From Thauera sp. (GTDB lineage: Bacteria > Pseudomonadota > Gammaproteobacteria > Burkholderiales > Rhodocyclaceae), in NCBI GenBank assembly GCA_017302295.1, contig JAFLDS010000006.1:141574-205573 (forward strand): 64,000 nucleotides of DNA, read 5' to 3'. The position numbers and the translations under genes are program-made. How positions within the stretch are numbered: position 1 is the first letter of the stretch; each line of letters starts with the position of its first letter. Shown here piece by piece: positions 27,813 to 37,123 of this stretch. The notes below the pieces were generated by a model. It worked only from the letters and a program-made list of their open reading frames with translations, did no database searches and was not told the DNA's origin.

Positions 27813-28013
27813 ATGGTCGAGAACACCGACAAGACGCAGGCCGTCGCCGTTAGCGCCAAGGATCTGCCGCTGCACTGTCCGCCGCCGGGCGCCCCGCTGT
27901 GGGCGCGCCATCCGCGCGTCTTCCTCGACGTGCTGAAAACCGGCGAAGTCGTCTGCCCCTATTGCAGCGCGCACTACGTCTTCACCGGCGAGCGCCCGAA
28001 GGGCCACCACTGA
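27813..28013 (+). CDS. CHCC-type zinc-finger protein
   Basis: A 66-residue protein. Zinc ligands fit the zf-CHCC pattern seen in the mitochondrial complex I subunit NDUFS6: Cys22, His33, Cys48 and Cys51 (GEVVCPYCSAHYVF). The bacterial homologs are small and poorly understood. The ATG at 27813 has AAGGGAGA about 9 bp upstream; a GTG at 27804 would be too close to that site. It ends in a strong terminator, so ilvE and this gene form a two-gene unit. Confidence 0.88.
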   Translation: MVENTDKTQAVAVSAKDLPLHCPPPGAPLWARHPRVFLDVLKTGEVVCPYCSAHYVFTGERPKGHH

Positions 28014-28042
28014 ACCCGGCCATCGCTGGCCGGTCTGTGACG

Positions 28043-28074
28043 ACACGGGGGCGCTTTGCCCCCGTGTGCTTTTC
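28043..28074 (+). terminator. Rho-independent terminator after the zinc-finger gene
   Basis: A 10-bp perfect stem ACACGGGGGC / GCCCCCGTGT with a 5-nt loop is followed by GCTTTTC. It closes the ilvE / zinc-finger transcript. Confidence 0.85.
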
Positions 28075-28075
28075 G

Positions 28076-28088
28076 CCCCCCCCCCCCC
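28076..28088. repeat. Homopolymer run of 13 C
   Basis: Thirteen consecutive C residues directly follow the terminator and lie about 70 bp upstream of the NTF2-like gene. Such tracts slip during replication. The position fits a promoter region, so length changes could tune the downstream gene, but the exact count is also prone to sequencing error. Confidence 0.9.
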
Positions 28089-28159
28089 GCGCGGCGCGGC
28101 AAGCACTCAGCCAGCACTTCCCGCCCCCGCCCGCTAAGAACCACCCTTCGAACGACGCC

Positions 28160-28588
28160 ATGAGCAAACCGATCTACACCTCGTCCGCCGATGCCGAAGC
28201 CGCCTTCTACGACGCACTGGCGCGCTCCGACCTCGACAAGATGATGTCCGTGTGGGCGGAGGACGAGGAGGTCGTCTGCATCCACCCCGGCGGTCCGCGC
28301 CTCGTGGGGCTGGCCGATATCCGCGAGATCTGGCGCCAGATGATGGCCAACGGCGCGCGCCTCGACATCGAAGTCAGCCAGGCGGTGGTGACCGGAAACG
28401 CGATGATGGCTGTCCATAGCGTGTTCGAGCGCATCAGCCTCGCCGAAGCGGGCCGCCGCAGCCCGCTGATCGCGGCCACCAACGTGTACATGCGCGGTGC
28501 GCTGGGCTGGCGCATGGTGATGCACCATGCCTCGCCCGTGCCCGCCACCGACCCGCTCGCCGATCTGGCGCCGCGTGTCGTCCACTGA
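28160..28588 (+). CDS. NTF2/SnoaL-like fold protein
   Basis: A 142-residue small cone-fold protein. It shows the usual pattern of this superfamily: DAEAAFYDALARSDLDKMMSVWAEDEEVVCIHPGGPRLVGLADIREIWRQM, then beta strands ending GWRMVMHHASP. Members range from isomerases to ligand-binding domains and no catalytic residues can be assigned. The ATG at 28160 is chosen on family length; the frame is open further upstream across the terminator and C-tract, which rules out a longer protein. The YheT gene starts 4 bp after its stop, so they are likely cotranscribed. Confidence 0.85.
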   Translation: MSKPIYTSSADAEAAFYDALARSDLDKMMSVWAEDEEVVCIHPGGPRLVGLADIREIWRQMMANGARLDIEVSQAVVTGNAMMAVHSVFERISLAEAGRRSPLIAATNVYMRGALGWRMVMHHASPVPATDPLADLAPRVVH

Positions 28589-28592
28589 GTCG

Positions 28593-29573
28593 ATGAGTGC
28601 GGCCGGCCGGGACTATCGCGCGCCCTGGTGGCTGCCCGGCGGCCACCTGCAGACCATCTGGCCCCTCGCGCGCAAGGGCCCGTTGCCCGTTTACCGCCGC
28701 GAGCGCTGGGACACGCCCGATGGCGACTTCGTCGATCTCGACTGGACGCCCAACAACCGCGAGGATGCGCCGCTTGTGGTGCTGCTCCACGGCCTCGAGG
28801 GCTCCAGCCGCTCCCACTATGCGCGCGCAGTGATGCGCGCCGCCGCTGCACGCGGCTGGCGCGGCGTGGTGCCGCATTTTCGCGGCTGCTCCGGCACGCC
28901 CAACCGGCTCGCCCGCGCCTACCACTCGGGCGACAGCGACGAGATCGACTGGCTGCTGCGCCGCCTGCAGCGCCTCGCCGGCACGGCGCCGCTGTTCGCG
29001 GTGGGCGTGTCGCTTGGCGGCAATGCGCTGCTGAAATGGCTGGGCGAACGAGAATCTGCCGCGCGCGAGCGGGTGGCCGCGGCGGCTTCGGTCTGCGCGC
29101 CGCTCGACCTGACCCTTTCGGGACACGCCCTCGGCCGCGGCTTCAACCGGCTCTACACCCTGCATTTCCTCGACACGCTCAAGCGCAAGGCGCTCGACAA
29201 ATGCGCCCGCTATCCCGGGCGCTTCGACGCCGAGCGCATTCGCAGCGCACGCACCCTGTTCGACTTCGACGACGCCTACACCGGCCCCGCACATGGCTTT
29301 GCCGGCGCCGCCGACTACTGGCGGCGAGCCTCGAGCAAACCCTGGCTGCAGGCGATCCGCGTGCCGACCCTGCTGCTGAACGCCGCCAACGACAGCTTCG
29401 TGCCGCCGGCCGCGCTGCCCTCGAACGCGGAGCTGTCACCCGCGGTGCGCTTCGAGTGCCCCTCGGGTGGCGGTCACGTCGGTTTTCTGGGCGCTCCCTG
29501 GCCGGGCAGCCAGGACTGGCTCGCCGACAGGCTGCTGAGGCATTTCGACACAAGCCCGGAACCGTACATCTGA
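28593..29573 (+). CDS. YheT-family alpha/beta hydrolase
   Basis: A 326-residue hydrolase. The family opening WWLPGGHLQTIWP is present, with the oxyanion HGLEGSSRSHY, the nucleophile elbow GVSLGGNAL, the acid in NAANDSFVPP and the base in GGHVGF. This branch includes E. coli YheT and eukaryotic ABHD1/3, which act on lipids or esters; the bacterial substrate is unknown. It follows the NTF2-like gene by 4 bp and precedes the phosphohexomutase by about 57 bp. Confidence 0.9.
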   Translation: MSAAGRDYRAPWWLPGGHLQTIWPLARKGPLPVYRRERWDTPDGDFVDLDWTPNNREDAPLVVLLHGLEGSSRSHYARAVMRAAAARGWRGVVPHFRGCSGTPNRLARAYHSGDSDEIDWLLRRLQRLAGTAPLFAVGVSLGGNALLKWLGERESAARERVAAAASVCAPLDLTLSGHALGRGFNRLYTLHFLDTLKRKALDKCARYPGRFDAERIRSARTLFDFDDAYTGPAHGFAGAADYWRRASSKPWLQAIRVPTLLLNAANDSFVPPAALPSNAELSPAVRFECPSGGGHVGFLGAPWPGSQDWLADRLLRHFDTSPEPYI

Positions 29574-29630
29574 CATACTCGCCAGCCTGCATCACGCTTC
29601 CACGTTTCCAATCGCAACGCCCATCCCGCC

Positions 29631-31022
29631 ATGAACCGACCCGCCCACGCCCTGCCCGCCCCCGAAATCTTCAAGGCCTATGACATCCGCGGCATCGTCG
29701 ATACTGTGCTCACCCCCGACGCGGTGCGCGCCATCGGCCACGCCCTCGGCTCCGAAGCGGTGGCGCGCAACCAGCGTGCGATCGCCGTCGGCCGCGACGG
29801 CCGCCTGTCCGGTCCGGCGCTCGCCGGTGCGCTCGCCGACGGCATCCGCGCCGCTGGCGTGGACGTCATCGACATCGGCTGTGTGCCCACGCCGCTGACC
29901 TACTACGCCGCCTACCAGCTCGGCTGCGATTCCTGCGTGTCGGTCACCGGCAGCCACAACCCGCCCGACTACAACGGCCTCAAGATGGTGCTCGCCGGGC
30001 AGACGCTGTTTGGCGACATGATCCAGTCGCTGCGCCGGCGCATCGCCGAGGGCGACCTCGCCCACGGCGCAGGCAAACTGACGCAGGCCGACGTCGGCGC
30101 CGCCTACATCGACCGCGTCGCCGGCGACGTCAAGCTCGCGCGGCCGATGAAGATCGTCATCGACTGCGGCAACGGCGTGGCCGGCGGCATCGCACCCGAA
30201 CTTTTCCGGCGTCTGGGCTGCGAGGTGGTCGAGCTTTTCTGCGAGGTCGACGGCAGCTTCCCCAACCACCACCCCGATCCGTCCAAGCCCGAGAACCTGC
30301 AGGACGTGATCCGCGCGCTGCGCGACACCGACGCCGAGCTCGGCCTCGCCTTCGACGGCGACGGCGACCGCCTCGGCGTCGTGACCAAGGACGGCGAGAT
30401 CATCTACCCCGACCGCCAGCTGATGCTGTTCGCCGAGGACGTGCTCAGCCGCGTTCCGGGCGGCGAGATCATCTTCGACGTGAAATGCACCCGCAACCTC
30501 GCGCCCTGGATCCGGGCGCGCGGCGGCAAGCCGACGATGTGGAACACCGGTCACGCGCTGGTGAAGGCTAAGCTGAAGGAGACCGGCGCACCGCTGGCCG
30601 GCGAGATGAGCGGCCACATGTTCTTCAAGGAGCGCTGGTTCGGCTTCGACGACGGCCTTTATTCCGGCGCCCGCCTGCTGGAGATCCTGTCCGCCCGCCC
30701 CGACGCCAACGCCGCGCTGAAGGCGCTGCCCAACGCGGTGAGCACGCCGGAGCTGAACCTGAAGATGGCCGAAGGCGAACCTTTCGAACTGGTGAAGCGC
30801 CTGAAGGAGGCCGCACGCTTCGACGGCGCGGTGGAGACGATCACCCTCGACGGCGTGCGCGTCGAATACGCCGACGGCTTCGGCCTCGCCCGCCCGTCCA
30901 ACACCACGCCGGTCGTCGTGCTGCGCTTCGAAGCCGACGACGAGGCCGCGCTCGCGCGCATCCAGGCCGCGTTCCGCATGGCGATCGACGGTGTGTGGCC
31001 GGGTTTGGCGCTGCCGTTCTGA
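29631..31022 (+). CDS. algC: Phosphomannomutase/phosphoglucomutase
   Basis: A 463-residue alpha-D-phosphohexomutase converting hexose 6-phosphates to 1-phosphates for exopolysaccharide and LPS precursors. It begins with the conserved FKAYDIRG. The phosphoserine is Ser108 (SVTGSHNPPDYNG), the metal loop is Asp242-Asp246 (DGDGD), the sugar loop is GEMSGHMFF, and the phosphate-binding loop is ARPSNTTP. Length equals Pseudomonas AlgC. Dual specificity is inferred from that similarity; the symbol is by analogy. Confidence 0.93.
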   Translation: MNRPAHALPAPEIFKAYDIRGIVDTVLTPDAVRAIGHALGSEAVARNQRAIAVGRDGRLSGPALAGALADGIRAAGVDVIDIGCVPTPLTYYAAYQLGCDSCVSVTGSHNPPDYNGLKMVLAGQTLFGDMIQSLRRRIAEGDLAHGAGKLTQADVGAAYIDRVAGDVKLARPMKIVIDCGNGVAGGIAPELFRRLGCEVVELFCEVDGSFPNHHPDPSKPENLQDVIRALRDTDAELGLAFDGDGDRLGVVTKDGEIIYPDRQLMLFAEDVLSRVPGGEIIFDVKCTRNLAPWIRARGGKPTMWNTGHALVKAKLKETGAPLAGEMSGHMFFKERWFGFDDGLYSGARLLEILSARPDANAALKALPNAVSTPELNLKMAEGEPFELVKRLKEAARFDGAVETITLDGVRVEYADGFGLARPSNTTPVVVLRFEADDEAALARIQAAFRMAIDGVWPGLALPF

Positions 31023-31060
31023 CCGTGGAGGCGACAAGGGCCATTCGCCCCTCTGCGCCT

Positions 31061-31090
31061 CCATACGCCTCCATACGCCTCCATACGCCT
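31061..31090. repeat. Tandem repeat, 3 x 10 bp
   Basis: The unit CCATACGCCT occurs three times without change, preceded by a partial copy (GCGCCT). It lies between the phosphohexomutase stop and the 3' end of the convergent cupin gene. No coding role is seen; it is a candidate variable-number repeat. Confidence 0.9.
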
Positions 31091-31101
31091 GCTATCCGGC
31101 T

Positions 31102-31452
31102 CTATTCGCCCTTCGCGCCGCGCAGCATCACCAGCAGCATCTTGAACGGCCCCGCCGGATCGACCGCATGGGGCGTGTTCGCCGGCATCAGCAGTGCGTC
31201 ACCCTCGCCCAGGCTGTGGCTCACGCCGCCGAGGCGGACGTCGGCCCGCCCCTCGACGCCGATCACCAGCGCGTCGAACGGCGCGGTGTGCTCGCTGAGC
31301 CCTTCGCCGTCAGCGAAGGCAAACAGGGTGACGCTGCCGGCGGCGTTTTTCACCAGCATCCGGCTGACGATGGCCTGTTCCTGGAACTGAAGCATCCGCT
31401 GCAGGTTTTCCACCTTTGGCGGTGCGTCGGACAGCTTGCTGGATGTGCTCAT
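31102..31452 (-). CDS. Small cupin-domain protein
   Basis: A 116-residue single cupin barrel. Cupin motif 1 is partly kept (GEGLSEHTAPFDALVIGVEGRADV, one His), and motif 2 is LMPANTPHAVDP. With fewer histidines than canonical metal-binding cupins, metal use is uncertain. AGGGAG precedes the ATG at 31452; an in-frame ATG 36 bp upstream is possible. It lies downstream of the CoA-transferase on the same strand with a 122-bp gap. No function can be named. Confidence 0.82.
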   Translation of the reverse strand: MSTSSKLSDAPPKVENLQRMLQFQEQAIVSRMLVKNAAGSVTLFAFADGEGLSEHTAPFDALVIGVEGRADVRLGGVSHSLGEGDALLMPANTPHAVDPAGPFKMLLVMLRGAKGE

Positions 31453-31574
31453 GGCGCTGCTCCCTTGCGTCAGTAAGGATAGGGGCATGTTAGCCCGCTT
31501 TTTGCCGCGACTGGCCTCACGCTGCGCCCCGCCGCCCATACCTGCCCTCGCTTCGCCGAACCTGTCACAAGCAC

Positions 31575-33581
31575 TCACCGCGCGTCGCGCAACCGTCCCT
31601 CCGCTTCGTCCGCGCTCTCGAACAACTGCGGCGCGATGTCCTGCTTCTGCAGCGCCTCGCCCAGTTTCATGCGCAGGAAGGTGTTGGCGGTGTAGCGCGT
31701 CACGTCCATATAGTGGCGCTCCATCAGGCCCTTCACCATCCAGATGTAGTCGTCCACCAGTTCGGGGACGATGGAGAAACGGTCGTAATTGACGATCGCA
31801 TTGACCTTGCGCCCGATCGGCGCGAGCGCGTCGCCGACCGCCTGCGCGATGCGCTCGATGTCTTCTGCGCTGCGCACCGACAAGCCCTCGAAATTGACGA
31901 AGAAGAGGTTCTGCTGCGCGTCGTAGGAGAGCCGATCGGCGAGCGGCATCTCCAGCAGGTCTCGACGCAGCCCCATCGGTTCGGCGCGAAAGATGCGCGC
32001 ATCCATTATGGCCGGCGGGCGCCTCATGACCGGCGTGAACGCCATCTGCTCGAGGATGTCTTTCTGCAGATCCACGCCAGGGGCGATCTCGATCAGTTCG
32101 AGCCCCTCGGAACACAGCCGGAAGACGCATCGCTCGGTGATATAGAGCACGGTCTTGTTGCGCCTGATCGCCTCGGCGCCGCTGAATGTGCGGTGTTCCA
32201 CCTCATCGACGAACTTGCGCGCCCGACCGTCCTCGACGATGCGAAGGCTGCCCTCCTCCAGCGCGACCTTGAGCTCGCCTGCAGTGAAGGTACCGACGAA
32301 GACGACCTTCTTCGCATTTTGCGAGATGTTGATGAAGCCGCCCGCCCCGGCCAGGCGCGGGCCGAACTTCGACACGTTGAGATTGCCTTCCCGGTCGGCC
32401 TGCGCCAGGCCGAGGAAGGCGATGTCGAGGCCGCCACCGTCGTAGAAGTCGAACTGGCTGGGCTGGTCGATGACGGCCTGGGTATTCACGGCCGCCCCAA
32501 AGTTGAGACCGCCCGCCGGAATGCCGCCGATCACGCCGGGCTCGGCGGTCAGCGTCACCAGGTCGATGACCTGCTCCTCGGCGGCGATGCTGGCCACGCC
32601 CTCCGGCATGCCGATGCCCAGGTTCACTACCGCATCCGACTTCAGCTCCATTGCCGCGCGGCGGGCGATGATCTTGCGTTCGGTCATCGCCATGCAGCCG
32701 ATCGCCGACATGGGCACGCGGATCTCGCCGGAGAACGCCGGGCTGTATTGCTCGCTGTAGGTCTGCATGTGGTGCTCGGGCTTCTCGGCGACCACCACGC
32801 AGTCGACCAGCACGCCCGGCACCTGCACCTGCCGCGGGTTCAGCGAGCCGCGCTCGGCCACGCGCTCGACCTGGGCGATGACGATGCCGCCCGAATTGCG
32901 TGCAGCCATCGCGATCGCCCGCGCTTCCAGCGTCAGCGCCTCCCTCTCCATCGTCAGGTTGCCGTCGGGGTCAGCGGTGGTGGCGCGGATGATGCCGACA
33001 TGGACCGGAAATGCCTTGTAGAACAGGCACTCCTCGCCATCGATCTCCATCAGGCGCACGAGCTCCTGCGTGGTGCGATCGTTGAGCTTGCCGCCGCCGA
33101 AGCGCGGATCGACGAAGGTGCCGATCCCGACCCGCGTCAGCGTGCCCGGCTTGCCGGCGGCGATGTCGCGGAACAGGTGCGAGATCACGCCCTGCGGCAG
33201 ATTCCAGGCCTCGATGCGGTTCGACACCGCCAGTTGCTGCAGCTTCGGCACCAGGCCCCAGTGGCCGCCGATCACCCTGCCCACCAGGCCTTCGTGGCCG
33301 AGGTGGTTGAGGCCGCGCTCCTTTCCATCGCCCTGCCCGGCAGCATAAACGAGGGTCAGATTGCGCGGGCTGCCCGGCTCGCGCCCCTCGGCTTCGTCAC
33401 CCGCGACGAAGCGCTGTTCCAGCGCGACGGCGATGCTCTCGGCAAAGCCGATGCCGACGAAGCCGCCCGTGGCGACGGTGTCGCCATCGCGGATCAGTCG
33501 CACGGCCTGACGGGCGGTCATGATCTTGCCTGTATCGGATGCGCGCAGCGACGCGGCCATGGGATGACGGGCGCTCGGCAT
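31575..33581 (-). CDS. Family I CoA-transferase (YdiF/propionate-type) with extra C-terminal domain
   Basis: A 668-residue enzyme with fused alpha and beta CoA-transferase halves. The glycine-rich start [13 protein letters not shown] and the active-site loop [14 protein letters not shown], where Glu347 should form the glutamyl-CoA thioester, are clear. It moves CoA between short-chain acids such as acetate, acetoacetate or 3-hydroxy acids. The usual family ends near 530 residues ([10 protein letters not shown]); here about 147 further residues (from [10 protein letters not shown], including [25 protein letters not shown] and [35 protein letters not shown]) form an alpha/beta domain I cannot name. 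GGAAGAGGAG precedes the start. It lies in a sigma-54 controlled unit behind a GntP-type permease. Confidence 0.9.
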   Translation of the reverse strand: MPSARHPMAASLRASDTGKIMTARQAVRLIRDGDTVATGGFVGIGFAESIAVALEQRFVAGDEAEGREPGSPRNLTLVYAAGQGDGKERGLNHLGHEGLVGRVIGGHWGLVPKLQQLAVSNRIEAWNLPQGVISHLFRDIAAGKPGTLTRVGIGTFVDPRFGGGKLNDRTTQELVRLMEIDGEECLFYKAFPVHVGIIRATTADPDGNLTMEREALTLEARAIAMAARNSGGIVIAQVERVAERGSLNPRQVQVPGVLVDCVVVAEKPEHHMQTYSEQYSPAFSGEIRVPMSAIGCMAMTERKIIARRAAMELKSDAVVNLGIGMPEGVASIAAEEQVIDLVTLTAEPGVIGGIPAGGLNFGAAVNTQAVIDQPSQFDFYDGGGLDIAFLGLAQADREGNLNVSKFGPRLAGAGGFINISQNAKKVVFVGTFTAGELKVALEEGSLRIVEDGRARKFVDEVEHRTFSGAEAIRRNKTVLYITERCVFRLCSEGLELIEIAPGVDLQKDILEQMAFTPVMRRPPAIMDARIFRAEPMGLRRDLLEMPLADRLSYDAQQNLFFVNFEGLSVRSAEDIERIAQAVGDALAPIGRKVNAIVNYDRFSIVPELVDDYIWMVKGLMERHYMDVTRYTANTFLRMKLGEALQKQDIAPQLFESADEAEGRLRDAR

Positions 33582-33754
33582 GTTTTGTCTCCTCTTCCTG
33601 CGGGGCGGGCAGGGTCTGCCCTGTTCGATCGCGCCACCGGCACGGCGCGGGATGCAAAGTGCTGGGGCGCAACAGTCGCGATCCTGCGCCGCGGCTACGG
33701 CCTCTTGCAAGCAGGGTGGTTCGGCGCCCGACGGACGCCGGATCGCGCGCCATG

Positions 33755-35146
33755 TCAGAAGCTGCCGAACAAGGTGCCGAGCGTGACCACGACCACCAGC
33801 GCCACCAGCGGAATAAGAACGGTATTCACCGCGATGAAACCGTAGGACTCGCGGTGCGTCAGCCGGCAGATCGCCAGCAGCGAGATCACCGCGCCGTTGT
33901 GTGGCAGCGAGTCCATGCAGCCCGACGCCATCGCCGCGACGCGGTGCAGCAGTTCGGGACTGATGCCCGCGGCGTTGGCCATCGCCAGGTATTCCGCGCC
34001 CAGCGTCTTGAGTGCAATCGACATGCCTCCCGAGGCGGAGCCGGTGATGCCGGCGAGCACGTTCACCGCCACCGCCTCCGAGATCAGCGGGTTGCCCGGG
34101 GCGATGCCCAGCACCAGGTCGCGGATGATGACGAAACCCGCGAGCGAGGCGATCACGGTGCCGTAGCCGACTTCGGTCGCGGTGTTGAGAATGGGCAGCA
34201 TGGAGCCGAAAGCGCCTTCGTTGACCGTCTTCATCAGGTCGGTCCAACGCTTCCAGTGCATCGCGATCAGCAGCAGGATGGCGGCCGACAGGGCAACGAT
34301 GATCGCCCAGATGCCGATCAGCGAGCGCGCGTCCTTCAGCCCGCCGTATTCCGGTTTGGCGAGGTAGCTGGTGTCGATGCCGGGCAAGACCTGCTTGGCC
34401 ATCACGAAGTTCAGCACGATCACCACCAGGATGGGCAGCAGCGCAGCGAAGAAGCCAGGGGTCGGCTGGTTCGCATCCACCGCATCGGGCTCCCCACGGT
34501 GGTGGCCATAACCTTCGCCAGCCGCCATCAGCTTGCGCGCCTGGCCGCTCAGCCACCAGGTGCCGAGGCCGAACATGATCAGGCCGCCGATCAGGCCCAG
34601 GCCCGGCGCGGCAAAGGCGTCGGTGCCGAAGAAGGGGCTGGGGATGGCGTTCTGGATCGCCGGAGTGCCCGGCAGCGCGGTCATGGTAAAGGTGAAGGAG
34701 CCGAGCGCGATCGCCCCCGGGATCACGCGCTTGGGGATGCCGGCCTCGCGGAACAGCGCCGCGCCGATCGGATACACCGCGAAGGCAACGACGAACAGCG
34801 ATACGCCGCCATAGGTCAGCAGGCCGCAGGCAAGCACGATGGCCAGCACCGCGCGCTGCTTGCCGACCTTCGCCACGATGGCATGGGCGATGGCGCGCGC
34901 CGAGCCGGAATCGTCCATCAGCTTGCCGAACAGCGCACCGAGCAGGAACAGCGGGAAGAACTGGATCAGATAGCCGCCCATCGCCTTCATGAAGACCTGG
35001 GTGTAGGTCGGCAGCAGCAACATCGCCTCGCCCGACATCAGCACGGCGAGAAGCGCCAGCAGCGGCGCGAGGACGAGTACGTTGAGGCCGCGGTACGCGA
35101 GATACATCAGCAGCGCGAGCGAAAGCAGGATGCCTAGAGTGCCCAT
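33755..35146 (-). CDS. GntP-family permease
   Basis: A 463-residue inner-membrane transporter with about 12-14 hydrophobic segments. Family features include [30 protein letters not shown], the [18 protein letters not shown] loop and [17 protein letters not shown] near the end. GntP members carry gluconate, 3-hydroxybutyrate or other hydroxy acids with protons. The CoA-transferase next to it points to a short-chain hydroxy or keto acid rather than a sugar acid; this is inference. GGAGGGA precedes the ATG, and a -24/-12 promoter lies about 70-85 bp upstream. Confidence 0.9.
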   Translation of the reverse strand: MGTLGILLSLALLMYLAYRGLNVLVLAPLLALLAVLMSGEAMLLLPTYTQVFMKAMGGYLIQFFPLFLLGALFGKLMDDSGSARAIAHAIVAKVGKQRAVLAIVLACGLLTYGGVSLFVVAFAVYPIGAALFREAGIPKRVIPGAIALGSFTFTMTALPGTPAIQNAIPSPFFGTDAFAAPGLGLIGGLIMFGLGTWWLSGQARKLMAAGEGYGHHRGEPDAVDANQPTPGFFAALLPILVVIVLNFVMAKQVLPGIDTSYLAKPEYGGLKDARSLIGIWAIIVALSAAILLLIAMHWKRWTDLMKTVNEGAFGSMLPILNTATEVGYGTVIASLAGFVIIRDLVLGIAPGNPLISEAVAVNVLAGITGSASGGMSIALKTLGAEYLAMANAAGISPELLHRVAAMASGCMDSLPHNGAVISLLAICRLTHRESYGFIAVNTVLIPLVALVVVVTLGTLFGSF

Positions 35147-35213
35147 GGGGCCGTCCCTCCGGTGTGGTCTTGTCGATATGGCCGGCAGCGGATGCCGCGG
35201 TCTGGCGGTGTCA

Positions 35214-35230
35214 TCGCACGAGCCGTGCCA
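35214..35230 (-). promoter_or_regulatory. Sigma-54 promoter of permease / CoA-transferase unit
   Basis: Minus-strand TGGCACG-GCTC-GTGCG. The -24 element is a perfect consensus match and the -12 GC is at the exact spacing; the first T of TTGC is G. The predicted start near 35204 leaves a leader of about 58 nt before the permease ATG. Confidence 0.75.
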
Positions 35231-35302
35231 GGTCGGAGCGACGACGGCGCGAGCAGCGCCAAGGACGGAGGGATCGGCGCGAAAGCCTTGTATTTATTGA
35301 AA

Positions 35303-35315
35303 CATCAACTGATTT
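35303..35315 (+). promoter_or_regulatory. IHF-like site in AT-rich bend region
   Basis: CATCAACTGATTT fits WATCAANNNNTTR with two mismatches. It lies in an AT-rich island (about 35289-35330) that stands out from GC-rich surroundings and sits between the sigma-54 promoter and the upstream dyads. Confidence 0.35.
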
Positions 35316-35381
35316 TATTATTGATGATCGTGCGAGCAAGGCGCACTGCGCCGATGAAAAGTCGTCCTCCATGATGGACAT

Positions 35382-35397
35382 GTCCAGATTTTTGGAC
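35382..35397. promoter_or_regulatory. Upstream activator site 1
   Basis: GTCCAGATTTTTGGAC, a 16-bp dyad with 5-bp arms. It overlaps a 12-bp palindrome TGGACATGTCCA (35375-35386), so three TGGAC/GTCCA half-sites occur in 23 bp. It is about 150 bp upstream of the -24 element. Confidence 0.65.
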
Positions 35398-35412
35398 TCA
35401 TGACACATATCA

Positions 35413-35428
35413 GTCCAGAAACCTGGAC
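35413..35428. promoter_or_regulatory. Upstream activator site 2
   Basis: GTCCAGAAACCTGGAC, a 16-bp perfect dyad with 6-bp arms, 31 bp (about three helical turns) from site 1 and with the same half-sites. It lies 16 bp after the stop of the activator gene. Presumed binding site of that activator. Confidence 0.65.
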
Positions 35429-35444
35429 TCCACCCCCTGCCTGT

Positions 35445-36938
35445 TCAGCGCGCGATGGCGTGCTGTTGCAGCTTCGCGTAAAGGCTGGCGCGCGAGATGC
35501 CCAGGCGGCTCGCCGCCTGGCGGCGATTGCCTGCGCAGGCCCGCAAGGCGGCAATAATGGCCTCCCGTTCCGCCTGCGCCAGGCTCGCGGACAGGGGTTC
35601 GATGCGCTCGCTGTCCAGCCGCGGGCCCGGGGCTGGGTCCGCCGCCACGTGCGGGGCCGCATCGCGCAGCGGCACGAGCGCATGCGGGGATTGGGTTTCG
35701 CCCAGCAGCTCGATCAAGGTCTGGGAATCGAGCAAGCCGTTGCCAAGCTGTGCGCGCTCGAGCAGGTTGCGCAACTGCCGGACGTTGCCCGGCCAAGGCT
35801 GCACCTCGAGCAGAGCCAGCCCGTCATCGGTGATCTCTTGCGGCCGCTGCCCGGACCGTGCCGCAATGTCGTCGAGGAGGTACTCGACCAGTGCGCGGAT
35901 GTCGGCACGGCGTTCGCGCAGGCTGGGTACGCGCAGCGCAAGCACATTCAGGCGGTAGTAGAGGTCGCTGCGAAAGCTGCCCTCGCGGATGCGCGACTCC
36001 AGGTCGACATGCGTGGCCGTGATCACGCGCACATCCAGCGCCCGCACCTGATTGGCGCCAAGCGGCTCCACCTGCTGCTCCTGCAGGACCCTCAGCAACT
36101 TGACCTGCAGCGGCAGCGAAAGGTCGCCGATCTCGTCGAGGAACAGCGTGCCACCGTTGGCAAGCTCGAACTTGCCCACGCGCGCCTTGCGGTCGGCGCC
36201 CGTATAGGCGCCCGGTGCGGTGCCGAAGAGCTCGGCCTCGATCAGGTTGTCCGGAATCGCCGCCATGTTCACTGCGACGAAGGGGCCGTTCGCCCGCGCC
36301 GACAGGTTGTGGATGCCCTGCGCGAGCAGCTCCTTGCCAGTCCCGGTCTCGCCACGTATCAGCACCGCCGCGTCGAGCTGGGCGGCACGGCGCGCCTGGC
36401 GCTTGATCTCGCCAGCGGCCGGACTCGTGCCAATGAACTGCGCGATGGTGTAGCGCGCACGCCGCGCCTGCAGCAGCGCGCGTTCGGTCTCCGCCAGCCG
36501 GGCCTGCAGGCGGCCGTATTTCTCCATCAACGGCTTCAGGTGGCGGGCACGGTCGAACAGCACATAGCCCAGCGCGCCGACCACCCGGCCGCCATCGTCA
36601 CGCAGCGGAATGCGGGTGACGACGAAGTGCTCGTCACCGAAAGGCATCAGGTCGAGCAGGCTGGGCTCGCCGCTGTCGACCACCTCACGCAGGCGGCTGG
36701 CCGGAAGCACTTCCTCGATCTCGCGCCCCAGCACGCGCTGTGGATCGTCGATGCCGATCTTGCGCGCGTACTTCTCGCTCATCCACACGATGCGCGCCTG
36801 GCGATTGACCGCGACGGTGCCCTCGCACTGCGCGTCGAGGTGATCGAACAGCAGGGGCATCGCCACAGAGCGGAAACGCTCGGGCGGGATGCCGATGACA
36901 AGACCATTCTCGTCGAGGTCGCCGGGGGCAAGGCTCAT
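35445..36938 (-). CDS. PAS-containing sigma-54 activator
   Basis: A 497-residue enhancer-binding protein without a receiver domain. A PAS-like sensor covers about residues 32-135 ([27 protein letters not shown]), followed by a coiled-coil linker at about 138-165. The AAA+ domain runs about 168-400: Walker A GETGTGKE (196-203), contact loop GAYTGA (243-248, Tyr in place of the common Phe), Walker [12 protein letters not shown] Fis-type HTH ends it ([27 protein letters not shown]). It probably senses a small molecule through PAS and drives the adjacent permease / CoA-transferase genes from the -24/-12 promoter. The effector is unknown. Confidence 0.93.
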   Translation of the reverse strand: MSLAPGDLDENGLVIGIPPERFRSVAMPLLFDHLDAQCEGTVAVNRQARIVWMSEKYARKIGIDDPQRVLGREIEEVLPASRLREVVDSGEPSLLDLMPFGDEHFVVTRIPLRDDGGRVVGALGYVLFDRARHLKPLMEKYGRLQARLAETERALLQARRARYTIAQFIGTSPAAGEIKRQARRAAQLDAAVLIRGETGTGKELLAQGIHNLSARANGPFVAVNMAAIPDNLIEAELFGTAPGAYTGADRKARVGKFELANGGTLFLDEIGDLSLPLQVKLLRVLQEQQVEPLGANQVRALDVRVITATHVDLESRIREGSFRSDLYYRLNVLALRVPSLRERRADIRALVEYLLDDIAARSGQRPQEITDDGLALLEVQPWPGNVRQLRNLLERAQLGNGLLDSQTLIELLGETQSPHALVPLRDAAPHVAADPAPGPRLDSERIEPLSASLAQAEREAIIAALRACAGNRRQAASRLGISRASLYAKLQQHAIAR

Positions 36939-37123
36939 GGGAAATCACGTCTCAGCAAGGTCGTGCAAGGAATTATCGGAGGGCTCGCGACCGCCTCGCA
37001 AGCCTGCGCCCTGCAGTGCCTTCGCGCTGCGCCGCGGCCGGTTCGAACCGCGCTGCACACAGGAGGCCCGTTCCTTGGCATGATCGAACCCTGTGGCGCT
37101 CATCCGCGCGAAAAGGAGAAAAA

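Noticed and set aside
27899-28159. Upstream extension of the NTF2-like frame through the zinc-finger gene, terminator and C-tract
   Set aside because: It would cross a strong terminator and translate a homopolymer. The ATG at 28160 gives the normal family length.
31713-33845. Open plus-strand frame of about 710 codons opposite the CoA-transferase
   Set aside because: The antisense translation is His/Asp/Arg-rich and featureless; the CoA-transferase motifs are on the minus strand.
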